Shown here piece by piece: positions 1 to 5,828 of a DNA stretch of 5,886 nucleotides. Below the pieces are notes generated by a model. That model saw nothing but the letters and a program-made list of their open reading frames with translations. It did no database searches and had not been told where the DNA came from. The stretch is from Methanomassiliicoccales archaeon. GTDB taxonomy: Archaea > Thermoplasmatota > Thermoplasmata > Methanomassiliicoccales > JACIVX01. Every line of letters starts with the position of its first letter. Positions within the stretch are counted from its first letter, which is position 1. Made by a program: the position numbers and the translations under genes. Location: positions 1 to 5,886 of the forward strand of contig JANHAK010000089.1 of NCBI GenBank assembly GCA_024464195.1, read 5' to 3'.

Positions 1-174
1 TTCCTTCTTCTCGTATTTTTCACCAACAACAGCCATTCCCTTGCTCAAACCATCGAAGATAATTGTTTGTGGTAGAATTCCCGCGTTGAGTGCCTGTTCC
101 GCCAGCGGTTTTGCTTCCTTGATTTTCCCCTTTACAACGACTTCAGCTAGCTTGTCGAGAATTTCATTACTCAT
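1..174 (-). CDS. Methyltransferase corrinoid protein, N-terminal part (partial, runs off the left edge)
   Basis: This is the first 58 codons of a gene that leaves the window at position 1. The product begins MSNEILDKLAEVVVKG and then shows the helical cap pattern of B12-dependent methyltransferase corrinoid proteins (MtmC, MtbC, MttC and MetH cap type): an ALNAG segment near residues 28-32, DGLSKGM at 41-47 and VGEKY at 50-54. In the family this four-helix cap precedes a Rossmann-like cobalamin domain with a DxHxxG motif; that part lies outside the window and cannot be checked. These proteins carry a methyl group on cobalamin from a substrate-specific methyltransferase to a second methyltransferase in the cytoplasm. 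The ATG at 174 is supported by a strong GGAGGGAG at 181-188, about 6 bases upstream. The methyl donor (methylamine, methanol, methylthiol or other) cannot be told from this fragment. Confidence 0.85.
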   Translation of the reverse strand, partial: MSNEILDKLAEVVVKGKIKEAKPLAEQALNAGILPQTIIFDGLSKGMAVVGEKYEKKE

Positions 175-180
175 TCAGCG

Positions 181-188
181 CTCCCTCC
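181..188 (-). promoter_or_regulatory. Shine-Dalgarno site of the corrinoid protein gene
   Basis: The minus strand reads GGAGGGAG here, 6 bases before the ATG at 174. It is the best ribosome binding site in the window and fixes the start of the corrinoid gene. Confidence 0.75.
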
Positions 189-221
189 ACACTTTGGGAT
201 GTATTTTTTGGATTGGGGTGC

Positions 222-278
222 TCCATTATAAACCCTTTTATGGATGGATACACCATCCAACCTGATCCATATATTAAC
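222..278 (-). promoter_or_regulatory. Candidate promoter of the corrinoid gene with a perfect inverted repeat
   Basis: On the minus strand a TATA-like TTTATAAT lies at 232-225; a start about 25 bases further on (near 200) would give a leader of roughly 25-30 bases carrying the Shine-Dalgarno site. Just upstream of it is a perfect inverted repeat, TGGATGG (241-247) and CCATCCA (253-259), separated by 5 bases. A second AT-rich box, TTAATATATGG, overlaps the stop of the radical SAM gene at 267-277. The repeat is followed on the minus strand by TAAAAGGG rather than a T-run, so it fits an operator better than a terminator. These calls are by eye; neither promoter nor binding protein is proven. Confidence 0.4.
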
Positions 279-1362
279 GATTGGTGATTTGCTCGGCTAG
301 AACGATGGGGATGCGCTCTCCACACGCAGAACATTTGCCATTATCGAGATAGATTTTAACGGATGAAAAAGTCGGGCAGAAGCGGCTCAATTCGCCTTTT
401 TTTGTGCATATCTTTTCGCTAACCGCTTCGCTTTTTCTTTCGACAACGAGCGCGCCACATCGATGACAATACGTATTCTGATATTCGTCCCCGACAACTC
501 CTGCAAGGTAAGGATACTTGATTCCGCATTTCTTTGCAATTTCATATGCTTCCCTGAGTTTTTCTACGCTTTGTGCCGGTATATGTGAAAGTTTGTATGA
601 AGGTTGAAATCTGAAAAAATGTACAGGAGTTTCCGAGCCTAGTTCATCAACGACCCAATTCGAAAATCGTTTGATCTCATCCGCATGATCGTTCAACCCA
701 GGGATAAGTAAGAAGGTCAATTCAACATGAACACCAGCGCGTTTTGCGTCAATACATGTATCAAGCACATCCGAAAGCCGAGCATGACAATTTGTGCGGT
801 AGAACCCGTCGGTAAATCCCTTCACATCGATGTTTGCCACATCTACATATTTAAGCAACTCACGGCGAGGTTCTTTTTCAATAAAACCATTTGTATTGAT
901 GATCGAAAAGAGACCATGACGGTTTGCTTCTTTCGATGTATCGAGAACAAATTCGTACCATACAATCGGTTCATTGAATGTCCATGCAATCGCATCAACC
1001 TTCTTATCAAGGGCTTCTCTTACAACCGCGTCGCTATTCGTCAAGCGAAATCCAATATCAATGCCAGATGATCTCGCGATAGAAAAATTCTGACAATTTG
1101 CACAATCCATGTTACAGCCAAATGTCCCGAGTGAATAGAGCCTAGTACCTGGCTTATAATGGAAGATAGGTTTCTTCTCAATAGGATCGACGACCGATGC
1201 ACAAACTTTTCCGTAATTCGCAGATCGAAGAGTTCCTCTGTCATTGATCCTCGCTAAACAGAAACCGCTTTCACCCTCATTGATGTAGCACCGATGGGGG
1301 CAGAGTAGGCATCTGATCCCTTTGCCTTCCATGGACCAATATCTCGCAACAGGATCTCGCAT
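274..1362 (-). CDS. amrS: AmmeMemoRadiSam-type radical SAM protein (AmrS / COG1180 family)
   Basis: The 362-residue product matches the AmrS group of PflA-like radical SAM proteins. The N-terminus has a conserved cysteine cluster (C18, C21, C25, C35; RCLLCPHRC then GFC), followed by DPIEKKPIFHYKPG at about 59-72. The radical SAM cluster is GCNMDCANCQN, with C83, C87 and C90 in a Cx3Cx2C pattern expected to hold a 4Fe-4S cluster and cleave S-adenosylmethionine. FNEP at 129-132 and IPGLND at 220-225 are also typical. The C-terminus carries CxxC pairs (C299/C302, C343/C346) like a zinc ribbon. Between them the tail seems longer than usual and has extra cysteines C319 and C329. The substrate of this family is not established to my knowledge; the usual partners, AMMECR1-like and Memo-like proteins, are not in this window. 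The ATG at 1362 has AGGAAG 6 bases upstream and follows the zinc ribbon stop by 17 bases, so the two are probably cotranscribed. Alternative: another COG1180 activating enzyme. Confidence 0.88.
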   Translation of the reverse strand: MRDPVARYWSMEGKGIRCLLCPHRCYINEGESGFCLARINDRGTLRSANYGKVCASVVDPIEKKPIFHYKPGTRLYSLGTFGCNMDCANCQNFSIARSSGIDIGFRLTNSDAVVREALDKKVDAIAWTFNEPIVWYEFVLDTSKEANRHGLFSIINTNGFIEKEPRRELLKYVDVANIDVKGFTDGFYRTNCHARLSDVLDTCIDAKRAGVHVELTFLLIPGLNDHADEIKRFSNWVVDELGSETPVHFFRFQPSYKLSHIPAQSVEKLREAYEIAKKCGIKYPYLAGVVGDEYQNTYCHRCGALVVERKSEAVSEKICTKKGELSRFCPTFSSVKIYLDNGKCSACGERIPIVLAEQITNR

Positions 1363-1379
1363 AATTCTTCCTGCTTAAT

Positions 1380-1475
1380 CTAGTAATCATCTTCTTCATA
1401 TTGAGATGCCCCGCAAACCGGGCACTTGATTTGATTCTTTTGCAGGGGAAATCCACAGACGATACACTCTGGCAC
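1380..1475 (-). CDS. Tiny zinc ribbon protein, 31 residues
   Basis: A short reading frame from GTG at 1475 to TAG at 1380-1382 encodes a 31-residue protein. It has two zinc knuckles, CIVCG (C4, C7) and CPVCG (C18, C21), spaced by 10 residues, then an acidic tail QYEEDDY. Four cysteines in this spacing are the signature of a rubredoxin-like zinc ribbon, so the frame is very unlikely to be chance. The start is GTG because an in-frame TGA lies upstream and no ATG is available; GAGGG about 9 bases before it is a modest ribosome binding site. The stop is 17 bases before the radical SAM gene, whose own Shine-Dalgarno lies in that gap. Such proteins may bind nucleic acid, deliver metal or steady a partner; its role here is unknown. 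The gene is below the length cut-off of most gene finders. Confidence 0.72.
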   Translation of the reverse strand: MPECIVCGFPLQKNQIKCPVCGASQYEEDDY

Positions 1476-1499
1476 GGTTAACGCCCTCTTTCTCGCTCT

Positions 1500-1518
1500 A
1501 GGCGCCCTAGTGGCACCT
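1500..1518 (-). promoter_or_regulatory. Hairpin in the leader of the zinc ribbon / radical SAM unit
   Basis: On the minus strand AGGTGCC and GGCGCCT form a 7-bp stem (six Watson-Crick pairs and one G-U pair) around a 5-base loop. It ends 24 bases before the GTG start at 1475 and would lie in the transcript if transcription begins near 1530. It could be a leader control element or a chance GC-rich stem; nothing else of a known riboswitch is visible. Confidence 0.25.
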
Positions 1519-1707
1519 CAGTCGAATCTATGAATAATGATGTCCGTTCAAAGATTTAAACCTAAATTTAGTACAAAATCTCTACACAAGTTCAATATTG
1601 CAAGCTTGCTTCGTCTCTTTACAATGAGCACAAAGGATTCATCAATCAATTGAATGGATGATTAATGTAACAATATCGATTTATTACGAGGATTTTAAGA
1701 ACTGACA

Positions 1708-1727
1708 AAATTCTGATCATAGAATGA
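1708..1727 (-). terminator. Weak terminator-like stem and T-run after the phosphoesterase
   Basis: Directly after the phosphoesterase stop the minus strand has ATTCT and AGAAT arms (1725-1721 and 1714-1710) around a 6-base loop, followed at once by a short T-run. Archaeal termination mainly needs T-runs, and this stem is short and AT-rich, so the call is tentative. Confidence 0.22.
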
Positions 1728-2453
1728 TTACTCAGATAGAGATCTGATCGCCTCAATCTTTCCGAGTTTGAGTAAACCGACCTCACTGCATGCAAAGACT
1801 TCTGCCTTGTTGAGATCGGCTTTTTGGAGAATTGGTGAGAGGCATTCAGATGGCCCTGCTCTCGCGATATCGACCCCCATTGCAAGTGGACTGAATGCAG
1901 GCAGGACGATGACTCTTTCCTTTCTTAAAAAGACGAAACACGGCAGCTTGATCGCTGCCCCAACCCTATCGAGAAGCTTTACAGAAGGGTGTTCATGCCC
2001 GATCATTAATGGTCTTCGATCGATTGCTATGTGACCATGTGCAAAAGTTATTCTTTTAGTCGAAAATATGTCAACAACCTCTATTCCCATCTTAGATGCA
2101 ATCGCCTTAAGATAATTGTCATGATTCCCTTTAATGAGGATGACATCTGAATGCTCGCGTAGTAACGACAGCATCGATCGAACCTCATTCCATTCTTGCT
2201 CGAGATTCTTGCTGAATTCATGTTTTAGATCACCGACAACAAGGATCTTCTCAGGAGCGTACTTATCGATAATTCTAATAAGTGAGTTCCTCATCGTCGC
2301 AGTCTGCATTCTTGGAATGAGGATACCTTCTTTTTCTAATGCTGATTCCATTCCGATATGAAGATCAGCAATCGCCACCATTCCCTCTGATTCATCAACA
2401 ACGCAAAGATCGTTTGCGATGAGAATTCCAGGCATGACTTCGTAAACTTCCAT
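1728..2453 (-). CDS. Calcineurin-like metallophosphoesterase, COG1407 type
   Basis: The product is about 241 residues from the ATG at 2453. It has the metallophosphoesterase blocks in order (numbered from the ATG): ADLHIG (D30, H32), VGDLKHEF (D75), KGNHDN (N110, H111), AHGH near 138-141 and GHEHPS (H153, H155). These residues bind two metal ions and cut phosphoesters. The set fits the archaeal COG1407 (ICC-like) family, some members of which are linked to Lhr-type helicases and nucleic-acid processing; the substrate here is unknown and no helicase gene is in the window. The frame also opens upstream to a TTG at 2468 that has AAGGTG 5 bases before it, giving 246 residues. I prefer the ATG because MEVYEVMPGILI resembles the family start, but the TTG is a real alternative. 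It is transcribed divergently from the nuclease pair. Confidence 0.88.
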   Translation of the reverse strand: MEVYEVMPGILIANDLCVVDESEGMVAIADLHIGMESALEKEGILIPRMQTATMRNSLIRIIDKYAPEKILVVGDLKHEFSKNLEQEWNEVRSMLSLLREHSDVILIKGNHDNYLKAIASKMGIEVVDIFSTKRITFAHGHIAIDRRPLMIGHEHPSVKLLDRVGAAIKLPCFVFLRKERVIVLPAFSPLAMGVDIARAGPSECLSPILQKADLNKAEVFACSEVGLLKLGKIEAIRSLSE

Positions 2454-2641
2454 TCTATAACCGACCAAAACAACACCTTAATTTAGGATATTTATCTTCT
2501 TTTCTCACCAAGACTTCGGATCTCACGCTTGTTCCCCTCTCAAAAATTCGATCGTAACTATGAAAAGCGCCACACAGAAAACCACTTTCGCCAATCCCCG
2601 CAAAAATTTTTCAAGAAATATCGCTCCTTATAACTCAAGAA
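2454..2641. promoter_or_regulatory. Divergent promoter region between the phosphoesterase and the nuclease pair
   Basis: This 188-base gap must drive both flanking units. For the minus-strand phosphoesterase, an AT-rich ATAAATAT box lies around 2490-2498; a start about 25 bases on falls near 2468, making the TTG leaderless or giving the ATG a leader of about 15 bases. For the plus-strand nuclease, AAAAATTTTT (2602-2611) and GAAATATC (2615-2622) are box candidates, and no Shine-Dalgarno precedes the ATG at 2642, so its transcript is probably nearly leaderless. The middle of the region shows no gene or repeat. Confidence 0.4.
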
Positions 2642-3433
2642 ATGATTCGACGTTCATTTATTATCCTGCCCTCAGTTGGAAAAGCTACAGAAGCGGCACT
2701 GTGGAAAAAAGGCATTTGTGACTGGGATCAATTTATCAAAGCAAAGTCGATAATTGGTTTCTCTGATCGTCGAAAAGAAATGTGTGATAGAATCCTTCAG
2801 ACAGCACAAGATTTTCTTGAGGCAGGTTACTCCCAGTATTTTGTCAGTGTATTACCCCAGGTTGAACACTGGCGACTTTATTCTTATTTTGAAAAAGAAG
2901 CAGCATATATCGATATTGAAACTGATGGGCTTCATCAGAACTGCAGGATCACGATGGTTGGAGTTCATCGAAATGGTAAGACACGAGTGTTCATCAGGGG
3001 CCATGACCTCAGCGAAAAGAGCCTTCGTGAATTTCTTTCCGGGTGTAAGATGATTGTATCATTCAATGGTAGCAGCTTTGATTTACCGATACTGCAACGC
3101 CATTTTCCCTTTTCGATCCCCAATGTACCGCACTTTGATCTCTGCCATGCATGCAGACGGATAGGTATAACTGGAGGTTTGAAGAATGCCGAGCGTTTCG
3201 TTGGGGTCAAAAGGGACAGAATTATAGAATTTCTCACGGGTGAACATGCAGCCTATCTGTGGAATTTATGGGAAAGGAAGGAGAGCCGAAACGCCCTTGA
3301 GCTTCTCAAAAAATACAATGAAGAGGACACGAGAAATCTCGTAGCTATCGCAAAATATGCCTATCGGCATCTCGAAAACAGGCTTACGCACAGTATCGGT
3401 CTACCCGACCGAATGGGCGGGTTGAACCCATGA
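2642..3433 (+). CDS. RNase H-fold 3'-5' exonuclease, COG3359-like
   Basis: The 263-residue product carries a DnaQ/RNase H-like exonuclease core. Exo I is YIDIETDG (D91, E93), Exo II is SFNGSSFDLPIL (N142, D147) and Exo III is KKYNEEDTRNL (Y225, D229). These acidic residues are the expected metal ligands for 3'-5' cleavage. GGLKNAERFVGV at 178-189 is typical of the COG3359/YprB group of predicted exonucleases related to the PolB proofreading domain. The N-terminal 35 residues (ILPSVGKATEAALWKKGI) look like a helix-hairpin-helix, a possible DNA-binding element. The ATG at 2642 has no clear ribosome binding site, consistent with a leaderless transcript. The end overlaps the recJ-like start by 4 bases (ATGA), so the two proteins are probably made together. 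Whether it acts on DNA or RNA cannot be told. Confidence 0.87.
   Translation: MIRRSFIILPSVGKATEAALWKKGICDWDQFIKAKSIIGFSDRRKEMCDRILQTAQDFLEAGYSQYFVSVLPQVEHWRLYSYFEKEAAYIDIETDGLHQNCRITMVGVHRNGKTRVFIRGHDLSEKSLREFLSGCKMIVSFNGSSFDLPILQRHFPFSIPNVPHFDLCHACRRIGITGGLKNAERFVGVKRDRIIEFLTGEHAAYLWNLWERKESRNALELLKKYNEEDTRNLVAIAKYAYRHLENRLTHSIGLPDRMGGLNP
3403..3429 (+). promoter_or_regulatory. Inverted repeats just before the recJ start, within the exonuclease gene
   Basis: ACCCG (3403-3407) pairs with CGGGT (3418-3422); with two more G-C pairs inside it forms a stem capped by GAAT, ending 7 bases before the recJ ATG. An alternative pairing, GGGTT with AACCC (3419-3429), abuts the ATG. Either could hide the start until a ribosome finishing the exonuclease melts it, but the sequence also encodes the exonuclease C-terminus. 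Confidence 0.25.
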
Positions 3434-4887
3434 CACCATCAAGAACAATGGATATCGAAGGATTCACAAATGCAGCAAAGGATCTTGCAGAGATCTTGCT
3501 CGACGCAGCCAGAGTCTCGATCGTTGCTCACATCGACGCCGATGGCATCTGTGGCGCCTCAATTGCTTCAACCGCACTCGAAAGGGAAGGGATCGAACAC
3601 TCAGTTCGTTTTGTCAAGAGGCTGGACGAAACAGAGATCGCACGGATCAATGGAGACCCAGCTGACGTGGTATGGCTGGTTGACATGGGGAGCGGTGTAT
3701 ATTCTAGAATCTCGCATCCCTGCGCATGCGTAACCGATCACCATCTTCCTGAAGCGGGAGTAGGACAAAGCAAAACAAGGGGAAGGGTCAACCTTCTGAG
3801 TTTTCTTCAAAAGCATCTCAACCCCCACCTTTTCGGCATCGACGGCTCGCTGCATATAAGTGGTGCAGGGACAACTTATATGGTCGCACGGGAAATGGCG
3901 GAAAAAAACAAAGACTTGGCGCCTCTCGCGATTATCGGAGCGGTCGGAGATCTCCAGGATTCCGCCGTATGCAGGCTTATGGGAATTAATAAACAGATTC
4001 TCGAAGAGGCCGAAAAACAAGAAAAGATGACATCGATCAAGGATATACGTATCTTTGGGAGAGAAACAAGACCCGTCAGCAAGATGTTGCAGTATTCAAC
4101 CGATCCGATTCTCCCGCAGCTAACAAACGATGCGGCATCGTGTGAGAGATTCCTCGCACGACTTAATATCCCTCTAGTCGATGGAGAAATGTGGCGTTCC
4201 TGGGTTGACCTTGTATTTGAGGAAAAAAGGAAAATCGCGTCGGCTCTCTGCCATCATCTACTCGATTCTGGAAGTGGTCACTGGGCTGTTAAGAGACTAA
4301 TTGGCGATGTTTACATCCTTAAGGATGAGAGACCGAAAACTGCACTTCACGATGCAAAAGAATTTTCAACATTACTGAATGCGTGTGGAAGATATGGCGA
4401 AGGTTACATTGGAATGAAAATATGCAAAGGCGATAGAGAAACGGCACTCCAAATGGGCATTCGTTTGCTTCAGAACCACCGTGGAAATCTGGCAGATGCG
4501 ATCGCTGTTGTCAAAGAAGTAGGAGTGACGAAAGGAAGGATTGTTCAATACTTCCACGGCAGGGACGAGATACTCGATAGCATCGTCGGTATCGTTGCGG
4601 GAATGGTTCTTGGCTCAGGAGAAGTCGCTATGGATATCCCAATTGTTGCTTTTGCTTATTCTGAAGAAAATAAGGTAAAGGTTTCAGCCCGTGCCACAAG
4701 GGAACTTGTGAGAAAGGGTCTTGATCTTGCGGAAGCCGTTAAACGAGCGTCGGAAAAGGTTGGCGGGATTGGAGGAGGACACAATATTGCAGCTGGTGCT
4801 ACAATCGACTCAGGAAAAGAAATGCAATTTATCGAAGAAATTGAGAGGATCATTGAAGAACAGTTGTCATTGAGGCTCAACGAATGA
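3430..4887 (+). CDS. recJ: Archaeal RecJ-like DHH exonuclease (GAN type)
   Basis: The 485-residue product has the full DHH phosphoesterase set: HIDADGICGA (H34, D36, D38), WLVDMGSG (D85), TDHH (D103, H104, H105) and GAVGDLQD (D174), which bind two manganese or magnesium ions. The C-terminus has the DHHA1 substrate-binding motif GGIGGGHNIAAGA at 445-457. Architecture and length match archaeal RecJ homologues, including GAN, the nuclease that associates with the GINS replication complex; members cut single-stranded DNA or RNA from an end, and the polarity varies between members. No catalytic residue appears lost. The ATG at 3430 overlaps the exonuclease stop (ATGA), giving translational coupling; M7 at 3448 is a possible later start, and neither has a strong ribosome binding site. 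The end overlaps argF by 11 bases. An NrnA- or pyrophosphatase-type DHH protein is less likely because of the length and the long region between the DHH and DHHA1 parts. Confidence 0.88.
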   Translation: MTPSRTMDIEGFTNAAKDLAEILLDAARVSIVAHIDADGICGASIASTALEREGIEHSVRFVKRLDETEIARINGDPADVVWLVDMGSGVYSRISHPCACVTDHHLPEAGVGQSKTRGRVNLLSFLQKHLNPHLFGIDGSLHISGAGTTYMVAREMAEKNKDLAPLAIIGAVGDLQDSAVCRLMGINKQILEEAEKQEKMTSIKDIRIFGRETRPVSKMLQYSTDPILPQLTNDAASCERFLARLNIPLVDGEMWRSWVDLVFEEKRKIASALCHHLLDSGSGHWAVKRLIGDVYILKDERPKTALHDAKEFSTLLNACGRYGEGYIGMKICKGDRETALQMGIRLLQNHRGNLADAIAVVKEVGVTKGRIVQYFHGRDEILDSIVGIVAGMVLGSGEVAMDIPIVAFAYSEENKVKVSARATRELVRKGLDLAEAVKRASEKVGGIGGGHNIAAGATIDSGKEMQFIEEIERIIEEQLSLRLNE

Positions 4888-5788
4888 CCCTCAGAAGGAT
4901 TGCTTGTTGTGCGTGCAGTCTATTTTCAGCCTGGTCGAAGACAACACTCTGGTCGCCGTCGATCACCTCGTCAGTAATCTCATGTCCTCTATGCGCTGGC
5001 AGACAATGCATCACGATACAGTCATCCTTCGCATTTGCGAGAAGCTTCGAATTGATCTGATAAGGCGCGAACACCTTTTCACGTTCTTCTGCCTCCTTTT
5101 CCTGCCCCATCGAAGTCCAAACGTCGGTATAAACAACATCAGCGTTCTTAACAGCATCATGAGGATCGCTGATGACCATCGAAATGCATTTGTTTCTTTT
5201 GGCGATCGAGATCGCATCTGCGACGATTTTCTCATTTGGTTTGTAACCATCAGGGCAAGCAGCAACGAAGTCCATTCCCACAATCGCTGCGCCGAGGAGG
5301 AGGGAATTGCACACATTGTTTCCATCGCCAACGTACGCCATCTTAATACCTTTCAGCTTTCCTTTTTTTTCTTTCACCGTAAGAAGATCTGCGACGATCT
5401 GGCACGGATGTTCGAGATCGTCAAGTCCGTTAATCACAGGGACCGTTGCATTTCTTGCGAGTTCAATCATCATCTCATGGCTAAAGGCACGATACATAAT
5501 GGCATCAACATATCTGCTGAGCACTTTGGCAGTATCGGCAATCGTTTCGCCGCGGCCTATTTGAAGGTCTCTTGGACTCAAATAAAGAGCGTGCCCGCCA
5601 AGTTGGGCCATTCCAACTTCAAAGGAGACTCTAGTCCTCGTGCTGGGTTTCTCAAAAATCATTGCGAGAGTCTTTCCCTTTAGGGCGTTTTCTTTTTTCA
5701 ATTTACCACTCTTGAGATCGAGAGCCATACTCAGAATTTGATCTAAGTCAGATTCGAGGTCACGAACTGAAATAATATCGCGCTTCAT
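4877..5788 (-). CDS. argF: Ornithine carbamoyltransferase
   Basis: This enzyme transfers the carbamoyl group from carbamoyl phosphate to ornithine, giving citrulline in arginine synthesis in the cytoplasm. The 303-residue length is normal. The carbamoyl phosphate site is present as STRTR (49-53), R100 in MYRAF and HPCQ (127-130). The ornithine side shows DGNN (155-158), D222 in TDVW, SMGQ (226-229) and HCLPAHRG (261-268) with the catalytic cysteine C262. SMG and HCLP separate it from aspartate carbamoyltransferase. The ATG at 5788 starts a typical MKRDIISVRDL; there is no clear Shine-Dalgarno, and a 7-bp inverted repeat lies just upstream. No other arginine gene is in the window. The gene converges on recJ, sharing 11 bases, so neither has space for its own terminator before the other's coding region. 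Confidence 0.97.
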   Translation of the reverse strand: MKRDIISVRDLESDLDQILSMALDLKSGKLKKENALKGKTLAMIFEKPSTRTRVSFEVGMAQLGGHALYLSPRDLQIGRGETIADTAKVLSRYVDAIMYRAFSHEMMIELARNATVPVINGLDDLEHPCQIVADLLTVKEKKGKLKGIKMAYVGDGNNVCNSLLLGAAIVGMDFVAACPDGYKPNEKIVADAISIAKRNKCISMVISDPHDAVKNADVVYTDVWTSMGQEKEAEEREKVFAPYQINSKLLANAKDDCIVMHCLPAHRGHEITDEVIDGDQSVVFDQAENRLHAQQAILLRVIR

Positions 5789-5793
5789 GCTTC

Positions 5794-5813
5794 TCGCTCA
5801 TTGAATTGAGCGA
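5794..5813 (-). promoter_or_regulatory. Perfect inverted repeat at the argF start region
   Basis: TCGCTCA (5794-5800) and TGAGCGA (5807-5813) form a perfect 7-bp inverted repeat with a 6-base spacer, beginning 5 bases upstream of the argF ATG. TATA-like boxes on the minus strand lie at TTAAATCT (5822-5815) and AAATATTC (5838-5831), so transcription would start in or beside the repeat. This placement suits a repressor operator; as RNA it would be a hairpin against the start codon. Confidence 0.42.
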
Positions 5814-5828
5814 TTAGATTTAACTCTT

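Larger units (their letters stand above)
1476..1727. other. Intergenic region with a promoter candidate, no gene seen
   Basis: This 252-base stretch separates the phosphoesterase from the zinc ribbon gene. On the minus strand TTTAAATC at 1560-1553 is a plausible TATA box, giving a start near 1530 and a leader of about 55 bases. It is flanked by a perfect 10-bp palindrome CTAAATTTAG (1562-1571). Another 10-bp palindrome, GCAAGCTTGC, lies at 1600-1609. The rest is AT-rich with no credible coding frame, tRNA or array on either strand. Confidence 0.4.

Noticed and set aside
241..259. The inverted repeat read as an intrinsic terminator of the radical SAM gene
   Set aside because: On the minus strand it is followed by TAAAAGGG, not a T-run, and it sits immediately upstream of a TATA-like box for the next gene.
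1600..1609. GCAAGCTTGC palindrome
   Set aside because: A 10-bp palindrome alone can occur by chance, and it has no copy elsewhere in the window and no clear placement relative to a promoter.
1476..1727. A possible tRNA or small RNA gene in the intergenic region
   Set aside because: No cloverleaf, no GGTTCGAATCC-like T arm and no C/D or kink-turn elements were seen; only a short stem and AT-rich palindromes are present.
1646..1885. A minus-strand frame of 79 residues covering the end of the phosphoesterase and the intergenic region
   Set aside because: Most of it is the phosphoesterase coding sequence in another frame, it has no ribosome binding site, and the part beyond the phosphoesterase stop shows no motif.
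3601..4020. A 139-residue minus-strand frame inside recJ
   Set aside because: It is antisense to the DHH catalytic region, shows no recognisable domain and has no promoter or start context.
4904..5683. A 259-residue open frame on the plus strand antisense to argF
   Set aside because: It lies wholly within argF, which has every catalytic motif. The antisense product shows no domain pattern and is an irregular mix rich in cysteine, histidine and isoleucine, typical of a shadow frame.
4877..5788. Aspartate carbamoyltransferase as the identity of the carbamoyltransferase
   Set aside because: The SMGQ and HCLPAHRG motifs and the overall order fit ornithine carbamoyltransferase; the aspartate enzyme lacks the HCLP cysteine motif.
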